Source of the DNA: Heliopora coerulea
Taxonomy: Eukaryota; Cnidaria; Anthozoa; Scleralcyonacea; Helioporidae
Length of the DNA stretch: 64,000 bases
Assembly: GCA_030142905.1 (NCBI GenBank)
Contig: JASJOG010000265.1
Span: forward strand, 1-64,000
Direction of reading: 5' to 3'
Part shown: in pieces, positions 1-10,111 of the stretch
Numbering within the stretch: the first letter of the stretch is position 1
Layout: each line of letters starts with the position of its first letter
The notes under the pieces: model-generated
Databases searched by the model: none
Seen by the model: only the letters and a program-made list of their open reading frames with translations
What the model was told of the DNA's origin: nothing
Program-made: the position numbers and the translations under genes

Positions 1-2050
1 TAGGGAGTGGCAAGAGGTTTCAGTATGAGGTATGATGCACGTAGGCGTTTATCAAAAGGTTGAGGTCCACTGGTGTAGGATCTCATCAAAAAATGGAGCA
101 ACACACAATGATTTTCATAATGCACGACTGACTTAGCTAGTGCCACAGACCATCTTAACCAGGGTTTAGACAGCCTGCGGGAGCAGGCTACCACTGATTT
201 TGCTACTGAAAACCTGCACTAGAGCGTATCGACACCGATGGCCACTTGGACCATAATCTTTTGTGGGCACGATGTAACTCAAAGAAATGTAGGGAAGTCG
301 GGATTCAAAAATATTATTTTGGCTAGAATGCGCCAACGGACTACACGTATAGTGACATTCCACCCCATACCTCAACTGTTGTTGGAACTAATTCAAGTTT
401 GCAAAGCATTGGGTGAAACATACAGGCGCTATCTTTTCCCAGTACCGCCTATCATTAAGGTCCGTTCATACTTGCGATTTTGTTTCTCGCGGTTGACATC
501 TTGGCGTATGTGTTAAACTGACGAGAGAATCGAGGATGAACTAGAGCGAATCAAAAGCGAATATCTTACTGCATAGACTGCCAAGGGTTCATTGCACACA
601 CCAGAATGATAATCACAACGGACAAAATCGTACGAGTGTAATATAGGCCTTCACGTAGTCAAGAATCTTACCAATTTCGAATGTTATGTAACGCCACAAT
701 TGTGGAAAGCGTAGCGTGGCGATGTGGAGCGGCGAAATTTTTTTTTCTGTTTACATCAACCTTCCTAACCTAGCAAACTCGGTGTATATAAAAAGGATAT
801 GATTTGGGAATTTCTGCTGCAACTTCTGTATTTCTTCGCGAAATGTTATCTCGGTAGGACTGTACAGCGACATATCTCTTCCTGTGAAAGAAATATTCCA
901 AAACTGGTTGATTCTCAGATTAGTGCGATTCCCAAGATCATGGCATGTATTCACAGCCTAATCTATTGGCGATGACCCATCAGTAACCTCAAAAACGTAA
1001 TGGGAAAAACAGATTCGGAAAATAAAGTCTCGTAACGCCTGGAGGATGAAATTGTTAAGAAATTAGATAATCAGTAAACGATTGTTGCGTACTGTTGATC
1101 ATGCACATCTGTACCTTAACGGTTTCTTTGTAATATATTCATATTGACCGACTGTCTGGTATGTCATCTGGCATCTGAAGATGTCAGTTCCGTATGCAAA
1201 TTTTCCAAGTTTTGTGATTTCACTTTAATGACGAATTCGAAATCAAATTTGAAGTAGTAGCGTTTGTCAGTGCCAAAATTTTGACAAAGTACATTTTCAG
1301 GAGTCTGTTTCAACCTTGGTTTCACCATCAGATGTCGTCCACACGTCCAAGTTTACCACCAACTACCGTCCAAGTTAGATGGACAAAGACTTGGAAAGGT
1401 AGCTTACCATCATTCATAAATTGGGTTGTACAGTTACAAAGAATAGCCCATTAATGAGTGATCATCAAACAGTATATGCTTTTTGGATCTGACAGAGGGA
1501 AAATCAGATAAATATGCCAGCGGGAAGAAGGGTGTTTATGATTCATGTTAACACCTCTGCGCTGTATGTGTGTAGGATGTGTATCAATTTGATATCTATG
1601 GACGACATGCACTTTTGTTACGAAACCGACTTTCCAAGTCGAACTGAAATCCAGAGCATGTCGTTTCAACTAACATAGAAGAGAGATTGTGTGGCCCAGA
1701 GTAATGGTCGAAGTCTCCTTTCTGAGTAATCCTATTTCGCTATAAAGTCTTGATAAGTTACAATAATATAAAAGAAGTGTGATGCGCAAGCAGTGTTGAA
1801 CGACGTGTAAAAGCCAAATGGGGTAAGGGAACTGCCAAGAAACGTAAGAAATGAGGTACTCACGTTTCGAGCGAAGGCCCTTTGTTGAACTGCTCGAGTA
1901 TATGCTGTAGAATACTTAACAATTTAACACGTCTGTGGTCAATTCATTTCGCTTAAAGTATGTTCAATGAAGGTTCGCTCCCAAATTTTTTTTTTTTGAC
2001 GGGGCCCTGTCGGAACCAAAGCGCTGAGTTCCTGTGAGCCACAAGCGACA
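1..2050. other. No recognisable gene
   Basis: Only short ORFs of up to about 90 codons occur on either strand, with no recognised motif and no supportable exon structure. The stretch lies downstream of the E2F7/8 stop codon on the minus strand, so part of it is probably the 3' UTR of that gene, but I saw no clear AATAAA signal on the minus strand near it. Confidence 0.5.
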
Positions 2051-2051
2051 T

Positions 2052-2407
2052 TTACTCAGTCAAAGCAGTAACACAAATACCTAGGACATCCACAGGCGAC
2101 GACGCAAACTCGTGAACTGGAAATCCATCTGAGGACCCAGAAGTGGCATTTTCTGACTTCTCGCCTTTCAGGAGATCATCAGCTGTACTGGACCGTCGAG
2201 TAAGGGATGCACTAGAAGAGACAGATCTGGACCAACGGACCTTTGAGCCAGCGGAATTGGTGTGGACGGGATCGGCAGGTTTGGTTGATAGTAGTATTAA
2301 AGGTTTTTTCGCCGAGTCCGAGGTCGAATGTTTGGCCTCAACGAACATGTTTTGGTCTGGCAACAAGGAATGCTTCGTCTTGAAGGTCAGTACAGGACCA
2401 GTGAGCA
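2052..2407 (-). CDS. E2F7/8: E2F7/8 exon 9: C-terminal tail
   Basis: The acceptor CTTCCAG at 2408-2409 joins in phase to exon 8 and opens a 118-codon tail, rich in Ser, Lys and Glu, that ends at TAA (2052-2054). A weak alternative donor (CCTAG/GTATTT) lies about 35 bases before the stop. If it is used, a further exon would lie downstream, but I could not find one. Confidence 0.7.
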
Positions 2408-5400
2408 CTGGAAGATACGAAAATACATATGAAAAGAAAATATTTCACTACGTAACATTCAATTTTTCTTAAGTACAAGGTATTTTATGACGAATTCAGG
2501 GATGCTCGGTTCGCAGTGGCATAAAACAAGGGGACAGTTCCTCCGTTGAACAATCAACCATGGATGAAAACAACACAACAGTTAACTCAGACGTGGATTC
2601 AAACATCTGTCAAGTACACAATCCACCAAAATCGTGAGACTTTGCGGATATGAAAAACAGTCAAGCAAGCGACAAAAACACGCGAAGATCCGTCGGCTTA
2701 ACACTTTCGCCACTAACGAGTATTCTACAATTTTACTCTTGCTAACGCCAGGAGATTTGACTCATCAAGGGAGAACTCCGCTCTCGGAAGTGATAAAAAC
2801 TTTCTCCTCGACATTTTCGCGACTAACTGCGAGTACCCTACTGTTTTACTCTGGCTAACGCCAACCGATTTTACTCATCAAGGGAGATATCGTGTCGCCC
2901 AAGTGTTAACCCTATGTGAGCAGGGTTATTTCGGATGTCACGAATACGGAAAAAGGACGTTTTGTAACCATTCACCCATTTCTCTAATATTCGGTATACT
3001 TCTTTAAAAACTTGACGGAGAGGCCAATTCACTCTCTAGCCCCTTTCAGGAGCTTGATTAGGCCTCTTCCCGCTCTCATAAGGTTAATTCATAGCAGTAA
3101 CCTACTCATGTTTTCTGGCAGGTTGTCGATGTCAACCCCAATCCACTTGAATCCAGGTTTCTTTCCAGACGTTGCTCGTATGTGGATCTTCTCAATGAGT
3201 CTTAGACTTGACAAGATGTTGGCGATATCATACAGGCGTCGGACTTTCGCTGTAGACAAGAAACAGTGCGCGAATATTAGCGAGACGAAATGAATAATGA
3301 ACCGATGTATGAGGACCATCTATGGAGAGAACGTCTCCTCACGAGATGGAGCGAGTTCAATATACCACGCTCTGGTGTTCCAGAGGCCTTGGTTGACATT
3401 AGTCCGCAATTCCACCACCTTCCCTGTCGCGTTTCTCGTACTCTGTGCCAACGTAGCCGTGAAACTACTGTATGGAAGTAGGAAGAGGTTGACTATGTAC
3501 TTGGGATGACAATTTATTCATTGCTTTTGTTTTGAGTGAAAATTTCTATTGTAAGAACACTTTGCCACAGTGCTGCCTTAAACTCTCTCTTGGTTTGTCA
3601 TAATATTATCTCCCCATGTAACCTCTGACGCTGATGCAGGTGATACCTTCCCGCAACAAAACAGTTCACCACCATAGCTTACTTTTATATTTCACGTTTC
3701 CTTCGTCATGTTCTTCTAACAAGACATTGGCAGCATCTTCTAGCGTTACAATACCACCCTGTAGTAAAGTAATAGGATAGATTAAAACTTAATTACGTGG
3801 GATTATGTACTTGGGTAAAGGACAAGGATATATATAAGGGTCTACTCCAAGTGAACGAACCCATGCCGGACAAGTACAGAAAACTCTACTTGACCGCGGT
3901 TGGGAGTCGAATCCGTGACCTTCGGTTTACTAGTCGTAGAGTAGCAGAGTTTTCTCTACTTGTCCAGCTTGGGCTCGTTCACTTGGAGATTAAAACTTAC
4001 CTGTGAAATGAAGGAGAAATTATAAAAATATATAATTCAGATTGAAGCTAAAAATAGAACTTGGAAAGAAATTTAACTCCTCTTCGGAGACCGCAGAGCG
4101 TTTTTCAAAGTGTGTGTGAGGGAGGGGGAACGTCCAGGAGAAAAATCGGGAGGGGAGATAGGTCAAATTCCTTATAGCAAAATAAAGACATTAGTTCACC
4201 AGTCTGATAACCACTTGCTCAATGGAAAAAAAAAAAAAAATGTCGCCAAAAAAGTGGGGAGGGGTAATTGCCCCTCCCCGATGCCCGCTCTTGAGTAGTT
4301 TCATCGTGCCGCGATGATACGTGTGCATAAATGGTATTATTTACAACAAAATAAAACCAAAAGTACTGGAGAGTGAATTTCGCGCTCAAAAAATGCACAC
4401 GACTACGCATGCCCAAAGGCCGTCCAGGAAGATAACTTCAGCTGTTGGGATCTGATGAAAACCCTGACGGACAGGTGCAAGAAGACGAGCCAGTGTAGTT
4501 TTAGCAACGGTACGTTACAATTACACGTACTTGTGAAATTTGAAGAAACGTTGTTTGACCATTAGAGTGAGTACCTGTAACTGGGATTACGACCAGCTTT
4601 TTCATTGTATTTGGTCGTCAGCTATGGTAATACACTGTATTTAACCACCACTCCCGCAGTATGTCATGAAAAGTTTTAAGCTGTACGTCAACTTACTTTA
4701 GACATTAAGAACATGATTAGAAACTTCTGGCTTAACACTCCAAGGGACTTGTCCTTACGAGAATTGTCGGTTGATTCGATCACAGCTAAAGACATGAAAC
4801 CAAAATCGATTCTACATCAAACAACTTACAGTGTTGAGAGTTATTGCCCAGCAGATAATTTTTAACTAAATTTTAAGACAGGCATAATGGAAATTTATTA
4901 ATGCAGCTAACATTTCGTTAAAGAATCAAAGAATGGTCCCTCAATTGCAACTTACAGTATGTACATAACCTGATGACACTCAAGTATTCTTGGCGGTATG
5001 GGATACATAATTACATTATACTAAAGTCCGTTTTGGACGCGTGAAAATTAGAATTTGATGAATTTGGTTTCCACGTGAAGAAAAAAATCCACATGTGTTG
5101 AGTAGTCTGAAGGACAAGTGTTACTGGCATTTGTTATGAACGCCTCCTTTTCAAACGTGTTCTGTGACGTATTACCTTTGATTCTTTTATGTTCGGCCTC
5201 TTTGGTCAGATTCTGCTCTTTTAACATTTGATTCTCTCCAACTGTTCCAAGATTGTTCCGTTTTGGCATATCCCCACTGCTGAAATGCCTTTTCATCTAC
5301 AAAGAAATGATTTATAATTAGTATACTACCACTACCACTACCCTAATGACCGCCACCACTACAACTTCAACCACTATTACTACCACCACCATTATAGTAC

Positions 5401-8400
5401 TACTACAATGACTGCAACCACTACCATTAATGCTACTTCTACTACAACTACCACAACTGCCACATGTGGACCATGATATCCACACCACATCCTTATGGGG
5501 TGAAGAACTGTGCTGAAAACATATTCTGGAGAGGAAAGATGGTGAAAGGAAGGGGACTGAACATTTTTTTTGAAAGAGAAGATGAAAGCTTTAGACCCAG
5601 AGCAGAAAGATATACAATTTGTATAAGTTCTTGGGGTGTGAGCAAGCAGAGGAGATTGATAAATAGTAATAATATTAATCAGATCATACAGGTAATATTT
5701 CTTGAACGAAGGAGAAAGTTTGGAGAAATATTATGATATGGAAGTGGAAGTGAAAAGGATTTGGAACTATAGAGAGGTTGTGATTATACCTATTATTACT
5801 GGCAGTTTGGGAACCAGAAGCAAGTTATTCAATGAGATTAAGGGAAAAATGAACATACATGTAAAGTGAATTTTCACACTCTTCAGAAAGCTTGTTTGCT
5901 GGAAACAGCAAGAATATTTTGAAAGGTACTGAATAGCCAAAGATCTAGGAGAGATCTTGGTATTTGGTCTATAATGTCCAGTTACAACAATTTAAGCTGA
6001 GAGAATATAAGATAATGATAATGATAATGCCACAACTAGATAATCAGTGATGGCACCAACCTGAAATCTAAATTGTGGAATGAGTTTGAGGAGACAGTTG
6101 AACACATTGTGTCAAGCTGCCCACTTCTTGCAAAGTCAAAATGCATTCAAAGTCATGACAAGGCAGCAGAGTACAGTGTATATACACCGGAATATCTTCA
6201 AGCACTACCATCTCTCAGCCATCAAAAAGTGGTATGACCACAAACCATGTACAGTGACTGAAAATGAGGGTGTCATGGTCCTATGGGATATTCCAGTGGA
6301 TACAGTCAAAGAAATGAAGGCTAACAGACACAACATCATCATCAAAGACAATGGTCATTGGTAGTTTATCAGGTTTAAAACATTCTGCTCTTGCCTCATG
6401 TTTAAAATGCAAATTAGCACTCCTATTTGGTTTTTGAATACTAGAAGTTGTTTCTTTTGTGTAACAAATGAAGTGAGTTACTGAGTGAGTCAATGAGTTT
6501 GCAATGCATGGAAGAAATGAATGTGATAAATCATATTATAAAAAACTCTTGTGCTATTTTCTGTTGATTATATGCATGGACCACTTTCAGGTGCTAAATA
6601 ATAAACACCAAAATGTTAAATTTTGTGCCATTTTTGACAGTGTGCAGTGACTTCTTCTTGGTTTGATTTTTGCATGTAAAAGGGAAGCATAGAGTTTTAT
6701 TAGAGTATGTCTTATTTTTATTTGAGCAGAGTGCATACATATTAATGAATATACTTTTTAAAATGATGTGATACTGTAGCTTAAAATTAAAATTCTTTTA
6801 ATACTTCATTCTAGAAATGTTTGAAAGCAACATACTTGTTAAGATATGTAAACCTGATACTGGCTGACTGGAAGGGAAGTGCAAGACCAAGAAAGTGATC
6901 CAAGGTTTTATGACAGGGCATCATGTTATAGATCAGTAGAAAATCAAACGACACCAGGAGGCAGTTATGTCAAGCCTGACTGTCTTATCCAGAAGATGAA
7001 TCCCAGCTGGTGAACAATGTGCTACAAGTACCCATTGCTTCAACAACCAAACTTAACTTTAATCTGCCAGCTAGCAATTAGGAACAACTGGTTTTGTTAA
7101 AGTTTGTCAGAAAAATATTGATTTGAAAAAAAATATGACTAGTGAAGACCACTTAATAAACAGACTGAAAAAAGAAATGAAGAAATGTTATAAATTTAAA
7201 AAACACGAGAATACTTTTCAAAGACATGTTTCAAAGAAAAGTATTCTCGTGTTTTTTAAATTTATAACTATCCTTTTGCTAACCAGAAGTTTTAAATGAA
7301 GAAATAAAATTAAAAAACAAGAAAAATATTCTTTGTTGCTCCTTAAAACCTGCATAAACAGCTTAATATTTGTCTGTCTTCACATGGTTACAATCATTAC
7401 CTTTTCTTTCACCTTTGATGTTGATAAGCTTGTGTGGCAAGGATTTTCTTTCCCATTTCTGCCATGTATTGTAATTTCTGAGGTTCTTGATAGAACCTGA
7501 AATAAAGGTGAATGTACAACATTAGAAATTAAGTAAAGATAAAAACTTAAAACTACTAAATTATTGAATAGTACTGGATTATTCAATAGTAAATAGAAAA
7601 AAAATGCCAGTGTTTTGGTTTTGGCTTAATGTTCTGGATAGCACCTGTTTTGTGTGGCAATATTAATGTGCATTCTGCAAATGGAATTTAATATCATTCT
7701 TTAATAAATTATAATCAAATATATTGTATCTGCATCATGTGCTACACAGTTGGAACAAACCTTTAATTTTCCAAGTGTTTGGGCAATCCTTGTTTTCCCA
7801 TGCCATAAATATCTGTTTTTAGCCATCCTGCTTAACACTTCAACACTTTCCAACACATTAACGATATCATAAACACGCCTTCTTTCAACCTCTAATGATG
7901 GTAAAAGTAGAAATTGATGTATAAGGTTAAAGAGTAATGTTTCTCATGAAACATTTCCCCTTTCTTTATTTGGTAATTGCAAATTACTTACTTAAGTCCT
8001 TTGAGACTTCATCCAGGCAAATCTCAATTGGATTCTCACCAGGATTTTCCGGGAATTTTTCAAGGAACCTATAAAGTATGGTAACGTTCTAAAATTGTGG
8101 CATGATTTTGCATTAGTTTTGAGAAAATCTTGAGCCAAAATGTTAAGAGCATCATGTAAGTTGTTTCTAAATGAAAAAAAAAAGGGTGAAAACCAGTTAC
8201 AAAGCCAAAATGCCAGTGCCTTGCTGACAATAATTAAATGAGGTAGACAAGGCCAATGTGATCTACTGAAGCCATAGGTTGACACAGGTAACATTTTATG
8301 AGATCCATTCATACTAAATAAATGTGTTATGATTCAACTCAAGATGGAGTATCAAAACTTTTTTTTAGTTTGTTGATTTCTCTTGAACAAATGAATATTT

Positions 8401-9348
8401 TTAAAATTACTTTGAACTTCAGAAGTATCAAAGTCAACGGATGTGGTGTTGAATTCCTAAATAGCCCAACATGGCAGCACCCCATTAGCAACTTGATTAC
8501 AACTGAAAGTGACAATGCCTTATCTAGTATTATCCTTAGTCTCTAAGATTGAAATCACAGCTATTATGAATGAACTGATGACTTACTTTCAAGTGCAATT
8601 AATTTTAACAGGTGTTGCAAGTATTCAGCCTTGTCCCATAGTGGAACGGATTAATCAGTATTTATTGAAGTATATTTTATAACTATTACAGAATACAATT
8701 CGTAATTACTTCAGACTTGTAACTAAAAGGCATGTCATTCATTGTTGCTTTTGGCCCATGCTTAAATTGCTCTGTCAAACCTTACCTTTGACATAAAAGC
8801 CCCAAAGACTTATCCTTTCTGTTGTACACATTTGTTTTCTTAATGGTGACTTCTTCTGCCACTTTCTCCCCATCAGTATAAAACAAGTCTTTCTTCTTTT
8901 CTTCTCGATCTCTAATGGCGGGACTTACAACGCTCATGAGCATTTTTAAATTAGCTGTCGGTGTTAAGGGATCCTCACAGTTTGGTCCTTCAACTTGGGT
9001 CATCTTTGTGGGTGTTTGTGGCACAGTCTGCGACGATCCATGATGACATCCTTGTGTAGTAATGGCGCACGTATTCTGGCTGTCGGTCGAATTATATTTG
9101 TACTCTTCGCTGTCGAAGCTTTGGCTTGAATGGGTTTTTGACCTGTCGCTATTCTGAGAGCTCTCTTTATCCAAGGCCTCCTTCTCAAAGACAGCAACAG
9201 AAGAAAGTTCGGCGAGTGAATGATGTCTTTTAAAAACTTTACTAGGCGAGTATATAGATTCAGGCTCGTCTGAAGCTGGATGGCTTTCATTTGAGTTGCC
9301 TTTCTTTGGCGCGACATTTAATGAATATGTCGTCTTTGCGTCGTGCAT
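2052..9348 (-). CDS. E2F7/8: Atypical E2F transcription factor (E2F7/8), nine exons
   Basis: Reconstructed coding exons on the minus strand: 9348-8786, 8068-7992, 7891-7761, 7496-7401, 5296-5125, 4785-4697, 3758-3683, 3249-3106, 2407-2052. All have GT-AG borders and all phases agree, giving 567 residues plus a TAA stop. Two winged-helix DNA-binding domains are visible: residues about 176-255 ([13 protein letters not shown] near 217) and about 356-438 ([12 protein letters not shown] near 405). Each keeps the RRxYD DNA-contact motif. The N-terminal segment [15 protein letters not shown] (125-139) is the conserved lead-in of the family. Having two domains and no DP-dimerisation region is diagnostic of E2F7/8, which bind E2F sites without DP and repress cell-cycle genes in the nucleus. 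The protein is shorter than human E2F7/E2F8 (about 870-910 residues) because the C-terminal tail is short. The start ATG has a G at -3. A decayed LINE sits in the 2.1-kb intron 4. Confidence 0.93.
2731..2890 (+). repeat. Two copies of a coral-type dispersed repeat
   Basis: TTTTACTCTTGCTAACGCC (2731-2749) and TTTTACTCTGGCTAACGCC (2844-2862) are each followed by a TTACTCATCAAGGGAGA-like string. Related strings recur near 47513, 50723 and 55280. Confidence 0.7.
3106..5296 (-). CDS. E2F7/8: E2F7/8 exons 5-8: linker and DNA-binding domain 2
   Basis: Exon 5 (5296-5125) is a charged linker that starts after TTTGTAG. Exon 6 (4785-4697) encodes [18 protein letters not shown], the first helix of domain 2. 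Exon 7 (3758-3683) encodes [16 protein letters not shown]. Exon 8 (3249-3106) encodes [20 protein letters not shown] followed by KPGFKWIG, the strongly conserved end of the second domain. Split codons rejoin correctly at every border, for example GCC-A/CT at exon 5/6 and A/CG at exon 7/8. Confidence 0.9.
3828..3988. mobile_element. Palindromic element with tRNA-like core, copy A
   Basis: The terminal inverted repeats start with CTCCAAGTGAACGAACCCAT and run about 45-50 bp. Between them, on the minus strand, is a box-B-like GGATTCGACTCC followed by CGGTCAAGTAGAG. It is about 150 bp long and lies in E2F7/8 intron 6. A longer relative with two tRNA-like halves lies at 43827-44145. Confidence 0.7.
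5325..5465. repeat. CCA/CTA trinucleotide-rich low-complexity tract
   Basis: A run of interrupted ACC/ACT triplets in E2F7/8 intron 4, next to the exon 5 acceptor. Confidence 0.75.
5560..7100 (+). mobile_element. Decayed non-LTR retrotransposon (LINE) remnant
   Basis: In plus-strand frames, 6080-6365 reads [17 protein letters not shown] and then, after a frameshift, [19 protein letters not shown] and later [20 protein letters not shown]. This resembles the region after the reverse transcriptase in animal LINE polyproteins. No intact ORF remains. The element is antisense to E2F7/8 and makes up most of intron 4. The outer borders are approximate. Confidence 0.6.
7188..7267. repeat. Perfect 32-bp inverted repeat (80-nt hairpin)
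   Basis: The arms 7188-7219 and 7236-7267 are perfect reverse complements, separated by a 16-nt loop. They lie in E2F7/8 intron 4, about 130 bp from exon 4. The size fits either a tiny MITE or a small-RNA precursor hairpin. Confidence 0.85.
7401..8068 (-). CDS. E2F7/8: E2F7/8 exons 2-4: DNA-binding domain 1 and linker
   Basis: Exon 2 (8068-7992) encodes the helix with [10 protein letters not shown]. Exon 3 (7891-7761) encodes the recognition part [19 protein letters not shown] and the wing KNRYLWHGK. Exon 4 (7496-7401) is a 32-residue linker without strong conservation. The phases run 2, 1, 0, 0 and match across each intron. Exon 4 is less certain because it rests on splice signals and frame only. 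Confidence 0.85.
8786..9348 (-). CDS. E2F7/8: E2F7/8 exon 1: Ser/Thr-rich N-terminus
   Basis: This exon encodes residues 1-187 plus two bases of codon 188. It is rich in Ser, Thr and Gln, then carries the conserved TPTANLKML box and the start of DNA-binding domain 1 ([11 protein letters not shown]). The donor is CAAAG/GTAAGG. The codons for Ala-Pro-Lys near residue 13 contain a perfect E2F consensus, TTTGGCGC, at 9305-9312 read on the plus strand, so the gene carries a candidate site for its own product family just inside its first exon. Confidence 0.9.
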
Positions 9349-9867
9349 ACCTTAATATTTTGACAGACAGGGTGCACAACAATCAGTAACATTCCTTGAA
9401 CTATTTACTATGAGAGAATTACCCCCACATATATTATTGCCATGCAGAGACTTGCTGGGAAGCAGGTAATAATGGCTGCGCAGAACAGAATCAATAAATG
9501 GGCCATCAAACCATCTTTCATTTCTACAGTACAGTATGGAAGAGTATCAAAATTAGTTTGTGTTTGTCATAAAGCAAGAACGAATAGCTTACAACAATTA
9601 AGTTTCAAGAAATATCTTAACGAATGAGATCAATTGAGGCGGACAATATGGCGTCCCCCGTTCGAGGCTCGATGAGCCCCACCGGAATATATTTTAATAC
9701 AAGATTTACTAAATTGCTAAATATATTGCTATACCACATACCTTATGTTTTTATCAATATGACTGTGTCTCATGAGGTTTATTCCTTCTAGCTAAGGAAT
9801 AATGTGTAGATTTTAAATGCATATTAAATAGTCCAAAGCATCCTCTCCTCTGTCTTTGAAAGTTGAT

Positions 9868-9875
9868 TTTGGCGC
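9868..9875 (+). promoter_or_regulatory. E2F consensus site TTTGGCGC
   Basis: An exact match to TTTSSCGC, extended to TTTTGGCGCC. It lies 237 bp upstream of the NUP205 ATG and 520 bp upstream of the E2F7/8 ATG, next to the CCAAT cluster. Confidence 0.6.
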
Positions 9876-9921
9876 CCTATTTCCGCGGGATTTTTGAGTT
9901 GGTGGTTTGAGTCAATCTCTT

Positions 9922-9985
9922 CCAATCAGAATACTTTATTATAGTACTCCAATCAAAATAAAGGAAACCTTTTCCAATAGCCAAT
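9922..9985 (+). promoter_or_regulatory. Cluster of four CCAAT boxes
   Basis: CCAAT occurs at 9922-9926, 9949-9953, 9974-9978 and 9981-9985, three of them as CCAATCA. The first three are spaced 25-27 bp apart, a spacing often seen at NF-Y-dependent cell-cycle promoters. Confidence 0.55.
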
Positions 9986-10111
9986 CAAATCGCTCTTTCT
10001 TTGACCCCAATATATTTTAAGTAAACGGTCAACTTCAAGAGCCTTCGTACCCCATTCTCTTCGTAACAGCGGTTTCATCTATTAGTTGCTGGAAATTGAA
10101 AGCATTTTCCC

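Larger units (their letters stand above)
9349..10111. promoter_or_regulatory. Bidirectional promoter between E2F7/8 and NUP205
   Basis: The two start codons are 763 bp apart and face away from each other. The interval has a perfect E2F consensus TTTGGCGC at 9868-9875, a GC-rich TTTCCGCGGGA just after it (9880-9890), and four CCAAT boxes at 9922, 9949, 9974 and 9981, all on the plus strand. A YY1-like ATATGGCG lies at 9647-9654. CCAAT boxes beside an E2F site are typical of cell-cycle promoters. No TATA box is evident at a convincing place. Transcription start sites cannot be read from sequence. Confidence 0.65.

Noticed and set aside
238..516. 92-residue plus-strand ORF
   Set aside because: No domain, no recognised exon context, and of a length expected by chance in this sequence.
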